Assembly: GCA_023410595.1 (NCBI GenBank)
Contig: JAEYPO010000001.1
Location: 1-64,000, forward strand
Source: Bacillota bacterium
GTDB taxonomy: Bacteria > Bacillota > Clostridia > Christensenellales > SZUA-584
Length of the DNA: 64,000 nucleotides
Reading direction: 5' to 3'
Part shown: positions 32,540-41,106 of the stretch, piece by piece
How positions within the stretch are numbered: position 1 is the first letter of the stretch
Layout: every line of letters starts with the position of its first letter
Program-made: the position numbers and the translations under genes
The notes under the pieces: generated by a model
What the model saw: the letters and a program-made list of their open reading frames with translations, nothing else
What the model was told of the DNA's origin: nothing
Databases searched by the model: none

Positions 32540-34917
32540 TGATACCATTGAGCATCGAAAGCCCTGTGCACCTCATCACCGTTCCCGCCGAGACAACGGT
32601 ATCAATCGAAGAACCCATGCCAAATACGGAAAACGACATATCCAATATTACTTCGCCTAATATAGAGGCACACTCAAATGGACAAAATACCCTTTATACT
32701 GGAAAGACCGGCTTACAGGCAGAGAACGCTATACAGGGCGGCTATGCGCTGCCGGCGGTAAAGCAGGCTGCCCCGCTTACGCTTCCCCAGATACTGCTTA
32801 TCATATGGCTTTGCGGCATGGGGGCATGCCTTTGTTGTTATACGGCGTTTGCGTTGCATATCAAGAGAAAGCTTAAAAAAAGTCAGACGGCTCAGTCCAA
32901 GCGTATTCTTGCTCTGCTAGAACAGGTAAAGACCGAGCTTGGAATCAGGGCAAACCTTAAAACTGCATTTAATGCGGGATACGGTACGCCTGCGCTGCTG
33001 TTTCCAAAGACGGTGTCTTTACCCGTGGGTACGCTTTCCGCAATGGATGACGGCCAGATAAGGAACTGTCTCCGCCATGAGTGTATGCACTACAAGCGGG
33101 GCGACCAGATAGTGAACATGCTGTTATTGCTGCTGAGTGCGGTTTACTGGTTCAATCCGGTCGTATGGCTTGCATTCTTTCAGATACGCAGGGATATGGA
33201 GATCGCCTGCGACAGCGCCGTGGTCAGGCATATGGATACTCCTGCCTGCCGGGATTACGCTACATTGATACTTGGCATGTTCTCACAGGCAAAGCGCGGC
33301 CAGATCGCGCTCGGCATGGCGCAGTGCGGCACAAGAAAGGCAGCGGAACAGAGGATACGGGGAATTTTCATGAAAAACAGCAGCGGCAGAGGCATGAGGT
33401 TTATTGCAGCGGCGCTCGCTATAGTGCTTTTCGTATGCTGCTTCACTACTGCGTGCCAGCCCACGCCTGAAAAGCCGCCTGTTATAGGCAAGCAGGACGG
33501 ATTAAGCGGCATAATACAATCGACGCCCACCGCGTCGGTCAGCGTTTCGCCGACAGGCACATCGGCCCCGTCGAACGATGCGCTGTATACGAAACTAGGG
33601 GCGCCGAAGCACTGGAATATTGAAACAACGGCACTCAATGGAAATCTCAATATTTCAGGGGATGTTGATATAGAATTACCCCAAGTATCACAGCTTCCGG
33701 CAGCGACAGCAACGCTCAGTGAGTTTACGCAGGAGGACTTGGACAAGGTCGCAAATGCTTTCGGCGTTGGAGACGCAGAGTGGACGGAGATTAATAATAC
33801 TATGACAAAGGAGCAGATCAAGGAGTGTATAATTAGTGATCAGGCTCGTCGTGCGGAGTATGAAGCCGAAGGGGACGCCGAGATGGTTGAAAAAATGGAC
33901 GAAGATTTAAAAGACTATGAACAAATGTATATTGACGCGCCATATGAGAACGAGTTGAAAAACATAGCGTTTCAAATCGGCGAGGTGAAATATGGTGAAG
34001 AACTCAACGGCGATCCCATCACCGGTATGGGGTTTGAAGGCACAACGCAGGTGGATGGCAAGCCGTTTTACTTTTATGCCGGCAGCGGCTATTACAACGA
34101 TAACGATAAGGTGCGCGGAATCCATGCGAGTTTTGGTTCAAGGCCGGCGGGGTTTTTCGGGATATACATTGATAAACCATATGGAATTTCTCTCACAAAA
34201 GAGCAGGCGGGATCGCAAGCCAGCGAGATCGCGGGGCAGCTGACAGATGAGCTAAAGCTATGCTATGTCGTGCCAACAGGCAGTCAAAAACAAGAAGATA
34301 TGTCTCGTAATTGGGGCTGGGCGTGCGTGTTTATGCGTGAGATAAATGGATGCCCGACAGCTTACGAGTCAACGGATGTGGGTTCGAGTATGGAAAGCGA
34401 GGTAAAAGAGCCGATACCGTATGAAAAGATGATCATCGTGATGGATGACATGGGAATGGTCAGTTTTAAATGGGAAACCCCAATGACGGTTGAATCAATA
34501 GATAACCCGGATGTTACGCTGTTATCGTTTGAGGAGATTTCGCAGCGCGCTACGGCGCAGATCGGCCAGCGGTGGGCATACGAAGCGACAGAAGCAAAAA
34601 GCAACGAGGGCAAGGATACGAGCGACCCGGGCAGTACTGCGGTAATCACGAATGTGGAACTGGGGCTGATGCGCGTTGCCAAAGCGGACAGCGATAATTA
34701 TTACTATATACCCGTATGGAACTTTTTCACCGAATTTGAACATACCGATGGTTATTGGGAGAGGATGGGAACAGAGCCCTTTTCATGGGACGAACATGAA
34801 TTTGTAGACGAGGAGGGTAACTCTACAACAATGGTATCCAGCTACCCGCAGGCATGGGGCGCCGTCACGATAAACGCGCTTGACGGCAGCGTCATCGACA
34901 GAAACCTAGGATACTAG
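32488..34917 (+). CDS. M56 (BlaR1/MecR1-like) membrane metalloprotease-sensor, main frame
   Basis: 809 residues in this frame; the first membrane helix is in the overlapping frame at 32396-32539. Membrane segments lie near residues 7-22, 100-123 and about 206-225, with the zinc-protease motif RHECMHYKRGD (HExxH at 197-201) and EIACDSAV, which carries a further zinc-ligand Glu, all typical of M56. Another hydrophobic segment (about 308-325) leads to an extracytoplasmic C-terminal part of about 480 residues with no penicillin-binding motifs; it somewhat resembles clostridial M56 proteins with sensor domains of unknown ligand. Its Trp/Tyr-rich stretches suggest a folded, secreted domain. The likely role is to sense an envelope signal and relieve repression by the BlaI-like protein. 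Confidence 0.82.
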   Translation: MSPALQYAVWGIFLLRLMIPLSIESPVHLITVPAETTVSIEEPMPNTENDISNITSPNIEAHSNGQNTLYTGKTGLQAENAIQGGYALPAVKQAAPLTLPQILLIIWLCGMGACLCCYTAFALHIKRKLKKSQTAQSKRILALLEQVKTELGIRANLKTAFNAGYGTPALLFPKTVSLPVGTLSAMDDGQIRNCLRHECMHYKRGDQIVNMLLLLLSAVYWFNPVVWLAFFQIRRDMEIACDSAVVRHMDTPACRDYATLILGMFSQAKRGQIALGMAQCGTRKAAEQRIRGIFMKNSSGRGMRFIAAALAIVLFVCCFTTACQPTPEKPPVIGKQDGLSGIIQSTPTASVSVSPTGTSAPSNDALYTKLGAPKHWNIETTALNGNLNISGDVDIELPQVSQLPAATATLSEFTQEDLDKVANAFGVGDAEWTEINNTMTKEQIKECIISDQARRAEYEAEGDAEMVEKMDEDLKDYEQMYIDAPYENELKNIAFQIGEVKYGEELNGDPITGMGFEGTTQVDGKPFYFYAGSGYYNDNDKVRGIHASFGSRPAGFFGIYIDKPYGISLTKEQAGSQASEIAGQLTDELKLCYVVPTGSQKQEDMSRNWGWACVFMREINGCPTAYESTDVGSSMESEVKEPIPYEKMIIVMDDMGMVSFKWETPMTVESIDNPDVTLLSFEEISQRATAQIGQRWAYEATEAKSNEGKDTSDPGSTAVITNVELGLMRVAKADSDNYYYIPVWNFFTEFEHTDGYWERMGTEPFSWDEHEFVDEEGNSTTMVSSYPQAWGAVTINALDGSVIDRNLGY

Positions 34918-35021
34918 AATATTATTAACGTCACGCTGTTCGATTATTAACAGCGCTAAAACCTCGTTATAAGAATAGCGCGGCGCAAGCTGAAACATAA
35001 TAATGCCAGACCCTGTTTTAA

Positions 35022-35049
35022 CACCCCAAAAGGTCAACTTTTTGGGGTG
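35022..35049. repeat. CACCCCAAAA...TTTTGGGGTG hairpin
   Basis: An 11-bp stem with one bulge, followed by 'ctttt'. It could end the M56 transcript, and it resembles the CCCC/GGGG hairpin family at 16264, 25856 and 47839. Confidence 0.6.
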
Positions 35050-35088
35050 CTTTTAACGAAAGCCATTGGGTATAAGGAGGGCGTTATT

Positions 35089-37479
35089 ATGAAAGCTATA
35101 GTCATGGCGGGCGGCGAGGGCACGCGCCTTCGGCCTCTTACGTGCGGCGTGCCCAAACCTATGGTTAAGCTACTCGACAAGCCGCTTGCGGAGTACACGG
35201 TTGAACATCTATTAAAGCACGGCATACGCGACATGGCGTTCACGCTGATGTACCGCCCGTCCGTGGTCATCGACTACTTCCAGGATTCAAAAAACGCGAA
35301 TATAGAATATTTCATAGAGGACGAGCCGCTGGGAACCGCGGGCAGCGTCAAAAACGCTTCCGGCTTTGTGGACGGCACGTTCGTTGTAATAAGCGGAGAC
35401 GCGCTGTGCGATATAGATTTAACGGACGCCGTAGTGTTCCACAGGCGCACGGACGCTAAGGCTACGCTGGTATTAAAAAGCATGGGCGAGCCGCTAGAGT
35501 ATGGAGTCGTCATATCGGGCGACGACGGCAGCGTGGAGCGGTTCGTTGAAAAGCCGGGCTGGGAGGACGTGTTCAGCGATACCGTAAACACCGGCATATA
35601 CATACTCGAACCGGACGTGCTCGATATGATACCCTCCGGCGAGAAGTTCGATTTTGCCAAAGACCTGTTCCCGCTTATGCTGAAGAACGGCATACGGGTG
35701 TCGGGCTATATCGCGCAAGGCTACTGGTGCGACGTGGGCAACATAGAGAGCTACTTAAAGGCGCACGAAGACCTGCTGGGCGGAAACGTCAAAGCGGATA
35801 TAAAGGGCAAAAATCTTGACGGCATACGCGTGGGCGAAGACGTGCAGATAAGCGGCTCGGCGCTGATGCAGTCGCCGTGTTTCCTGGGCGACGGCGCGGT
35901 CATAGGCGAGGGAGCGAGGATAGGCAAGTTTTCGTCGGTGGGCGGCGGCTCGCGCATAGGAGTGCACGCGAACATAAAGCGCAGCGTACTGCTCGGCGGC
36001 TCAAGCGTGGGCAGATACGCAAGGCTCAATTCGTGCGTAATGGCGGCGGGGAGCACGGTGGGTGATAAGTGCACCGTAAACGAGGGCGCGGTAATAGGGG
36101 AGCGCTGCACGCTGTCAGGCGACAACACCGTTTCACCGCGCGTCAAAATCTGGCCGGACAAGTACCTGTCTCACGGCGCGTCCGCTAACGAGAACATAAT
36201 ATGGGGCTTTGGCGAACGGCCTAACTTCCTCTGCAAAAACGGTTTCGCGGGCGACATTGGAACTGATATAACGCCGCTGCGCCTTGGCAGGATATTCGGG
36301 GCGGCGGCGGAATACATGTCGGGCAAAAGCGCCGCCGTATGCACGGACGGCACGCCGTACGCGGACGCCGTGTTAAAGCAGGCCGCGGGCATATTCACGC
36401 AGAGCGGCGCGGACGTATATTCGATGAAGAACGTCACTAAGCCGGTGTGCGCTCAGGCGGCTTCGCTTTTGGGCGCGGGGCTGTGCGCCGCGATAAAGTC
36501 TTATAAGGGCACAAAGCTGTTGGTCGACATATTCGAGCCCGACATATTCATACTTTCCAAAGGCGCGAGAAAGAAGATAGAAGCAAAATACTTCGCGCAG
36601 GGCGAACAGACGGCAAACAAGGCATGCGGCAGGGAGATACCGATGGACGCGGCGGAGAGCCTGTATCTGGGTACGGCGTTCCGCGGCATAGACAGCGCCT
36701 CCATAAAGAGCGCGGCGCTAGGCGTCGTAGTGCGCGGGGGCAAGGACGTTGACGAGCTTGCCGCGAAAGCGCTTGGGCAGTGCGGCATACGCGCCGTGAG
36801 GCACCACAGCGATCTTGACGAACCTATTACGGGCGTGCTGAGGGACGAGGGCGCGGCGTTTGCGGTAAGGATGTCGCGTAACGCGACATTCGGTTCGCTG
36901 TACCTGCCCTCGGGGCGAGTGATAGGCGAAGGTGAATTTGAGACGATTGCTTATTACCTTATATTCAACGGCTTGGGCGGAGACAGCGTGACGCTTCCCT
37001 CAAGCGTTTCGCGCAGCACCGTTGCCGTCGCGGAGGTAATGGGGCTTAAAGTCTCATACTCCTCCGAAGAGGAAGCGCTGCGCTCGTTCGGAACAGACGC
37101 GCGGCGCATGCTTTTCGACGGCGTGTACGCCGTTTGCCGGCTCGCTGAGCACATAGCGAGGACGGGCTTATCGCTTGAGGAGATAGCGGGAATGATAGAG
37201 CCGGAGCACAAGCGCGTGCGCGAGATAAGCTGCGACTGGGACGACATAGGCAGGGTGATTAAGACGGTATACCGTGAGGGCGCCTCCGCCGCGGCGGAAG
37301 GCCTGCGCCTCGACGTAGAGAACGGCTACGGCTATATCTGCCCGCACGCGACGCACCCAAAGATAGTGATACGCACGGAAGGCTATACGGAAGAATACGC
37401 CGAAGAGCTGTGTGAGAAGTATACGGACATGGTGAAGAAGATATTGGAGAAACCGGATAAGAATCCTTCCGATAAATAA
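35089..37479 (+). CDS. Sugar-1-phosphate nucleotidyltransferase fused to a degenerate phosphomannomutase-like domain
   Basis: 796 residues. Residues 1-235 are a nucleotidyltransferase: IVMAGGEGTRLRPLT with the PKPM site, EDEPLGTAGSV, SGDALCDIDL, VNTGIYILEP, GYWCDVGN. Residues about 240-375 are left-handed beta-helix hexapeptide repeats. Residues about 385-790 align in order with the phosphohexomutase family (GTDITPLRLGRI... CTDGTPYAD...) but the phosphoserine loop TASHNP is missing, replaced near residue 475 by GLCAAIKSYKG, so mutase activity is doubtful. It probably makes GDP-mannose or a similar sugar nucleotide; the mutase part may be regulatory. The ATG at 35089 has AAGGAGG upstream; an earlier in-frame GTG lies inside a hairpin. 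Confidence 0.85.
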   Translation: MKAIVMAGGEGTRLRPLTCGVPKPMVKLLDKPLAEYTVEHLLKHGIRDMAFTLMYRPSVVIDYFQDSKNANIEYFIEDEPLGTAGSVKNASGFVDGTFVVISGDALCDIDLTDAVVFHRRTDAKATLVLKSMGEPLEYGVVISGDDGSVERFVEKPGWEDVFSDTVNTGIYILEPDVLDMIPSGEKFDFAKDLFPLMLKNGIRVSGYIAQGYWCDVGNIESYLKAHEDLLGGNVKADIKGKNLDGIRVGEDVQISGSALMQSPCFLGDGAVIGEGARIGKFSSVGGGSRIGVHANIKRSVLLGGSSVGRYARLNSCVMAAGSTVGDKCTVNEGAVIGERCTLSGDNTVSPRVKIWPDKYLSHGASANENIIWGFGERPNFLCKNGFAGDIGTDITPLRLGRIFGAAAEYMSGKSAAVCTDGTPYADAVLKQAAGIFTQSGADVYSMKNVTKPVCAQAASLLGAGLCAAIKSYKGTKLLVDIFEPDIFILSKGARKKIEAKYFAQGEQTANKACGREIPMDAAESLYLGTAFRGIDSASIKSAALGVVVRGGKDVDELAAKALGQCGIRAVRHHSDLDEPITGVLRDEGAAFAVRMSRNATFGSLYLPSGRVIGEGEFETIAYYLIFNGLGGDSVTLPSSVSRSTVAVAEVMGLKVSYSSEEEALRSFGTDARRMLFDGVYAVCRLAEHIARTGLSLEEIAGMIEPEHKRVREISCDWDDIGRVIKTVYREGASAAAEGLRLDVENGYGYICPHATHPKIVIRTEGYTEEYAEELCEKYTDMVKKILEKPDKNPSDK

Positions 37480-37495
37480 GATTATATTAATCGGG

Positions 37496-37517
37496 GAGGG
37501 CCGCTGTGGCCCTCTTT
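37496..37517 (+). terminator. Terminator after the nucleotidyltransferase gene
   Basis: GAGGGCC (37496-37502) pairs with GGCCCTC (37508-37514) around a 5-base loop, followed by TTT. A second perfect hairpin, CCCCCGG/CCGGGGG, follows at 37530-37547 with no T run. Confidence 0.75.
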
Positions 37518-37547
37518 GATTATATATGTCCCCCGGTAGGCCGGGGG

Positions 37548-37793
37548 TTCAAAAGGCTTAAGCTATGGAGAAAATAATTTTTATAGGGTTTATATTCAAA
37601 CGTCATAAAGCATCTGGTTGAGGCAACCGCAACAAACCTGCGAAAGACGACTATTGGTACACAGGGCGGCAGGGCAGATAATTTTCATGGAGTTGAAGGA
37701 GAATCCGTCGGAAAAAACTGTTTGGCTTCATTGCTTGCGCAAAAAATGTAAATGATTTATTATATAAGGGCAGGAAGAGAGAGAGGAGTATAC
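37548..37793 (+). promoter_or_regulatory. Gene-free leader region before rnj with a weak promoter
   Basis: About 250 bases with no convincing gene. TTGCGC (37735-37740) and TATTAT (37758-37763), 17 bases apart, may form a promoter giving a short leader. Two tiny ORFs (18 and 22 codons) have no ribosome-binding site. No known riboswitch motif is recognised. Confidence 0.45.
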
Positions 37794-39455
37794 TTGGCAA
37801 AACAGAATTCAGTGCGTATCATCCCGCTTGGCGGAATAGGCGAAGTGGGAAAGAACATGACGGTAATAGAATACGGCGAGGAGATAATAGTTATCGACTG
37901 CGGGCTGTCGTTCCCCCGGGAGGACATGCTGGGCGTGGACTATGTGATACCTGACGCCTCGTATCTTAAGAAGAATAAGGAGAAAATAAAGGCTGTGCTC
38001 ATAACGCACGGCCATGAGGACCATATAGGGGCGACGCCTTATCTGCTGCAGGACCTGGGCGCTCCGGTGTACGGTACAGACCTTTCGCTGGCGCTTATTG
38101 AAACGAAGCTCGCCGAGAGGAAGGTAGAGGGCTTAAATTTCAACATTATAAAGCCGGGAGACACTATACACGCGGGCATTTTCAAGGTAGAGGCGATACA
38201 GGTTAACCACAGCATAGACGCCGCGTTGGGCTTTGCGATACACACGCCCATAGGCATTCTGGTGCACACGGGCGATTTCAAGGTGGATTACACGCCGACT
38301 GACGGCAGGGTAATAGACCTCGCCAAGTTCGCGGAGCTCGGCAAAAAAGGCGTACTCGCGCTGATGTCCGATTCGACGAATGCGGAAAACCCGGGCTCGA
38401 CGATGTCGGAGAGCAAGGTGGGCGAGACGTTCGAGAGCTTTTTCAAGAAAGCCACGGGCAGGATAATAGTAGCTACGTTCGCTTCTAACATACACAGGCT
38501 GCAGCAGGTGATAAACGCCTCGAAGCGCTTCGGCAGGAAGGTATGCCTCTCGGGCAGGAGCATGCTGAAGATAGCGAAGGTGGCTAAGGAGCTGGGCTAT
38601 CTTGAATTTGATGAAGGCCTGCTCGTCGAGCCGGAAGAGCTTGATAAGCTCGCCGCCTCAAAGATAGTCATACTGACGACGGGCAGCCAGGGCGAGACGA
38701 TGTCGGGGCTCGTGCGCATGGCGGCGGGCGAGCACAAGAAACTTCAGATGATACCGGGCGACCTCGTTATAATTTCAGCGTCGGCGATACCCGGTAACGA
38801 GAGGTACATATCCGACGTCATAAACATGCTGTACCGCAAGGGCGCCGACGTAATAAACGAAGCTATGGCGGACATACACGTTTCCGGCCATGCGTGCGAA
38901 GAAGAGCTTAAGCTGATGCTGTCCGTTACAAAGCCGAAGTATTTTATACCGGTGCACGGCGAATACCGCCACCTTTACCGTCACGCGGCCATAGCCGAGA
39001 GCGTAGGGGTAAAGAAGAAGAACATATTCATACCCGAGATCGGCAAGGTGATAGAGATTGGCAGGAAGTTTTCGAGGTTCTCGGAAACGGTGCCGTCGGG
39101 CAGCGTCATAATAGACGGTCTGGGCGTAGGCGACGTGGGCAACGTCGTGCTGCGCGACAGGAAGCAGCTTTCACAGGACGGCCTGTTTATCGTGGTGGTG
39201 ACGATATCCTCCGAGACGGGAGAGCTCGTCGCGGGCCCCGATATAGTATCGAGGGGATTTGTGTATATGCGCGAGTCGGGCGATTTGCTCGAAGGCGCTA
39301 AAAAGCTTATAACGGAAGTTGTCGAGGACTGCGAAAAGAACAAGATAACAGAGTGGACGACGATAAAGAGCCGCATAAAGAAAGCGCTGCGCGGCTATCT
39401 TTACGAGAGCACAAAGCGCAACCCGATGATACTTCCCATCATAATAGATATCTAA
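37794..39455 (+). CDS. rnj: Ribonuclease J
   Basis: Metallo-beta-lactamase-fold endo/5'-exoribonuclease that drives mRNA turnover and rRNA processing in Bacillota. 553 residues, close to Bacillus RNase J1. Zinc motif THGHEDHIGATPYLL, further ligands in HTGDFKVD and in VSGHACEEELKLML (beta-CASP), DSTNAENPG, FASNIHRLQQ, and PVHGEYRHLYRH. The C-terminal domain runs from about 445. TTG start with AGAGGAG upstream. The downstream ylbF starts 10 bases later. A Y-complex partner (YlbF-type) next door fits a joint role in RNA decay, though that link is inference. Confidence 0.96.
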   Translation: MAKQNSVRIIPLGGIGEVGKNMTVIEYGEEIIVIDCGLSFPREDMLGVDYVIPDASYLKKNKEKIKAVLITHGHEDHIGATPYLLQDLGAPVYGTDLSLALIETKLAERKVEGLNFNIIKPGDTIHAGIFKVEAIQVNHSIDAALGFAIHTPIGILVHTGDFKVDYTPTDGRVIDLAKFAELGKKGVLALMSDSTNAENPGSTMSESKVGETFESFFKKATGRIIVATFASNIHRLQQVINASKRFGRKVCLSGRSMLKIAKVAKELGYLEFDEGLLVEPEELDKLAASKIVILTTGSQGETMSGLVRMAAGEHKKLQMIPGDLVIISASAIPGNERYISDVINMLYRKGADVINEAMADIHVSGHACEEELKLMLSVTKPKYFIPVHGEYRHLYRHAAIAESVGVKKKNIFIPEIGKVIEIGRKFSRFSETVPSGSVIIDGLGVGDVGNVVLRDRKQLSQDGLFIVVVTISSETGELVAGPDIVSRGFVYMRESGDLLEGAKKLITEVVEDCEKNKITEWTTIKSRIKKALRGYLYESTKRNPMILPIIIDI

Positions 39456-39465
39456 GGAGAGGGAA

Positions 39466-39813
39466 ATGCTGGTATACGATAAGGCGCACGAGCTCGCAAA
39501 GGAGATTAAGAACTGCCCTGAGTATAAAGAATACGCACGCCTCAAGGCTGTAGTTATGGCTGACGAGCAGACGAAGGCGCTCCTTAATGACTATAAGAAA
39601 CTCCAATTCGAGGCGCAGGCGGCGTACCTCTCAGGAAACGAGCCGCCCGCGGAGACGGCGGACAAGGTAAAAAAGCTGGGCGAGTTGCTCGCTTTCAACA
39701 GCGGGGTTACTGAGTTTTTCGCCGCCGAATATAAGTTTCAGACGCTTGTTGGAGACGTGTATAACATATTAGGCAGCGCGTGCGACCTGGGGCTCGAATT
39801 TTTAAAGGAATAG
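39466..39813 (+). CDS. ylbF: YlbF/YmcA family protein
   Basis: 115 residues, all helical: LVYDKAHELAKEIKNCPEYKEYARLKAVVMADEQTKALLNDYKKLQFE..., matching the helical YlbF/YmcA fold. In Bacillus the YlbF-YmcA-YaaT complex influences RNase Y-dependent mRNA maturation and developmental phosphorelays. Only this one member is seen in the window. AAGGAG precedes the ATG. It lies between rnj and mltG in a tight gene row. Confidence 0.85.
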   Translation: MLVYDKAHELAKEIKNCPEYKEYARLKAVVMADEQTKALLNDYKKLQFEAQAAYLSGNEPPAETADKVKKLGELLAFNSGVTEFFAAEYKFQTLVGDVYNILGSACDLGLEFLKE

Positions 39814-39817
39814 AGCG

Positions 39818-41104
39818 ATGATTAAAAAGCGTGGCGGCAATTACTTTGCCGGCGACGACAACAGCATATCGCCCTCGCATAACGAGACGCGGCAGTTCTC
39901 GATGGATGCGGGCGCGCGCGAGCCCGCCGACCTGGCTGAAGAGAGAGGCTCTATAAGAGAGTACACTCTTCCCGTGCTTATCTGGAAGTTCACGCGGCCA
40001 GCGATTTTGCTTATAATCAGCGCGGCTCTCGTATTCTGGCTGGGCACGGCCGTGTTCACTTACGTAAAAGGAAACTACTTTGATCCCGCGGGCAGCGACC
40101 ATTCTAGCGTGCAGACGATACAGATAAAGACGGGTTCGTCGCTTTCCAAGATAGCGTCCACGCTGTATGATGCGGGTATAATACGCAACAAGTTCGTGTT
40201 CCAGATGTATGCGGACTTCAACGACAAGGGCTCTTCGATGCAGGCGGGGACGTACAAGCTATCTCCGGCAATGACCATGGACGAGATAATCGCGGTGCTC
40301 GAAGCGGGCGACGGAGGCCGCAAGACCGTAAGGGTAACGCTCACCGAAGGTATGACTATAGAAGACATGGCGACGACGCTCGTGCAGAAGGGCGTATTAG
40401 ATACTGCCGAGAAGGCCGAATTCCTCAAGCTGTGCAAAGAACCCGCAGCGTTTAACGATTACGACTTCATATCGGCGTTCTCTGCCGGGGAAAGCGCAAA
40501 ACAGCGCAGGTACATACTTGAAGGGTACCTGTTCCCGGATACATACGAAGTGTATTTAGACGCTAAGCCCGAGGATATAATAAAGAAGCTGCTTAACAGG
40601 TTCGATCAGATATTCACGATTGGTTACTCCGAAAAAGCGCAGGAATTGGGCATGACAACAGACCAGGTGATGACTTTGGCGTCGATGATAGAGTGGGAGG
40701 GGCTGCCGCAGGATTTCAAGAAGATATCGGCGGTGTTCCATAACAGGCTGGATAAGGATATAGATATGCCGCTGCAGTCGGGCGCCACGCTGCGCTATAT
40801 AACGGGGCAAAAGAAGCTGTCTTACACCCCGGAGGAGCATGCGATAGATTCGCCTTACAATACGGACAGTAACAAAGGGCTTCCTCTTGGGCCGGTATGC
40901 AATCCGGGCAAGCAGGCGATAGAGGCCGCGCTTTACCCCGACGAGCAGCATGTCGCGGACAAGTACCTGTATTTCTGTAACAAAGCGCCCGATTCGGGTG
41001 AGCTTGCGTTCGCCAGGGATCTCGACGAACATCATGCTAACGTAAAAGCTTATGAGGACGCCGTGGCGGCGCAGGCAAGCGCGTCGCCCAGCCCGACAAC
41101 GTAA
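39818..41104 (+). CDS. mltG: Endolytic peptidoglycan transglycosylase MltG
   Basis: Cuts nascent glycan strands and helps set their length. 428 residues: a cytosolic basic N terminus (about 1-55), one membrane helix (about 60-86), a LysM-like region with IQIKTGSSLSKIASTLYDAGIIRNKFVF, and the catalytic domain with EGYLFPDTYEV, TLASMIEWEGLPQDFKKISAVFHNRL (catalytic Glu), MPLQSGATLRYITG, SPYNTDSNKGLPLGPVCNPGKQAIEAAL, and FCNKAPDSGELAFARDLDEHHANV. Only 4 bases separate it from ylbF and 2 from the following U32 gene. Confidence 0.94.
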   Translation: MIKKRGGNYFAGDDNSISPSHNETRQFSMDAGAREPADLAEERGSIREYTLPVLIWKFTRPAILLIISAALVFWLGTAVFTYVKGNYFDPAGSDHSSVQTIQIKTGSSLSKIASTLYDAGIIRNKFVFQMYADFNDKGSSMQAGTYKLSPAMTMDEIIAVLEAGDGGRKTVRVTLTEGMTIEDMATTLVQKGVLDTAEKAEFLKLCKEPAAFNDYDFISAFSAGESAKQRRYILEGYLFPDTYEVYLDAKPEDIIKKLLNRFDQIFTIGYSEKAQELGMTTDQVMTLASMIEWEGLPQDFKKISAVFHNRLDKDIDMPLQSGATLRYITGQKKLSYTPEEHAIDSPYNTDSNKGLPLGPVCNPGKQAIEAALYPDEQHVADKYLYFCNKAPDSGELAFARDLDEHHANVKAYEDAVAAQASASPSPTT

Positions 41105-41106
41105 TA

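Noticed and set aside
37548..37793. Riboswitch or small protein before rnj
   Set aside because: No known riboswitch core is recognisable, and the two tiny ORFs have no ribosome-binding site.
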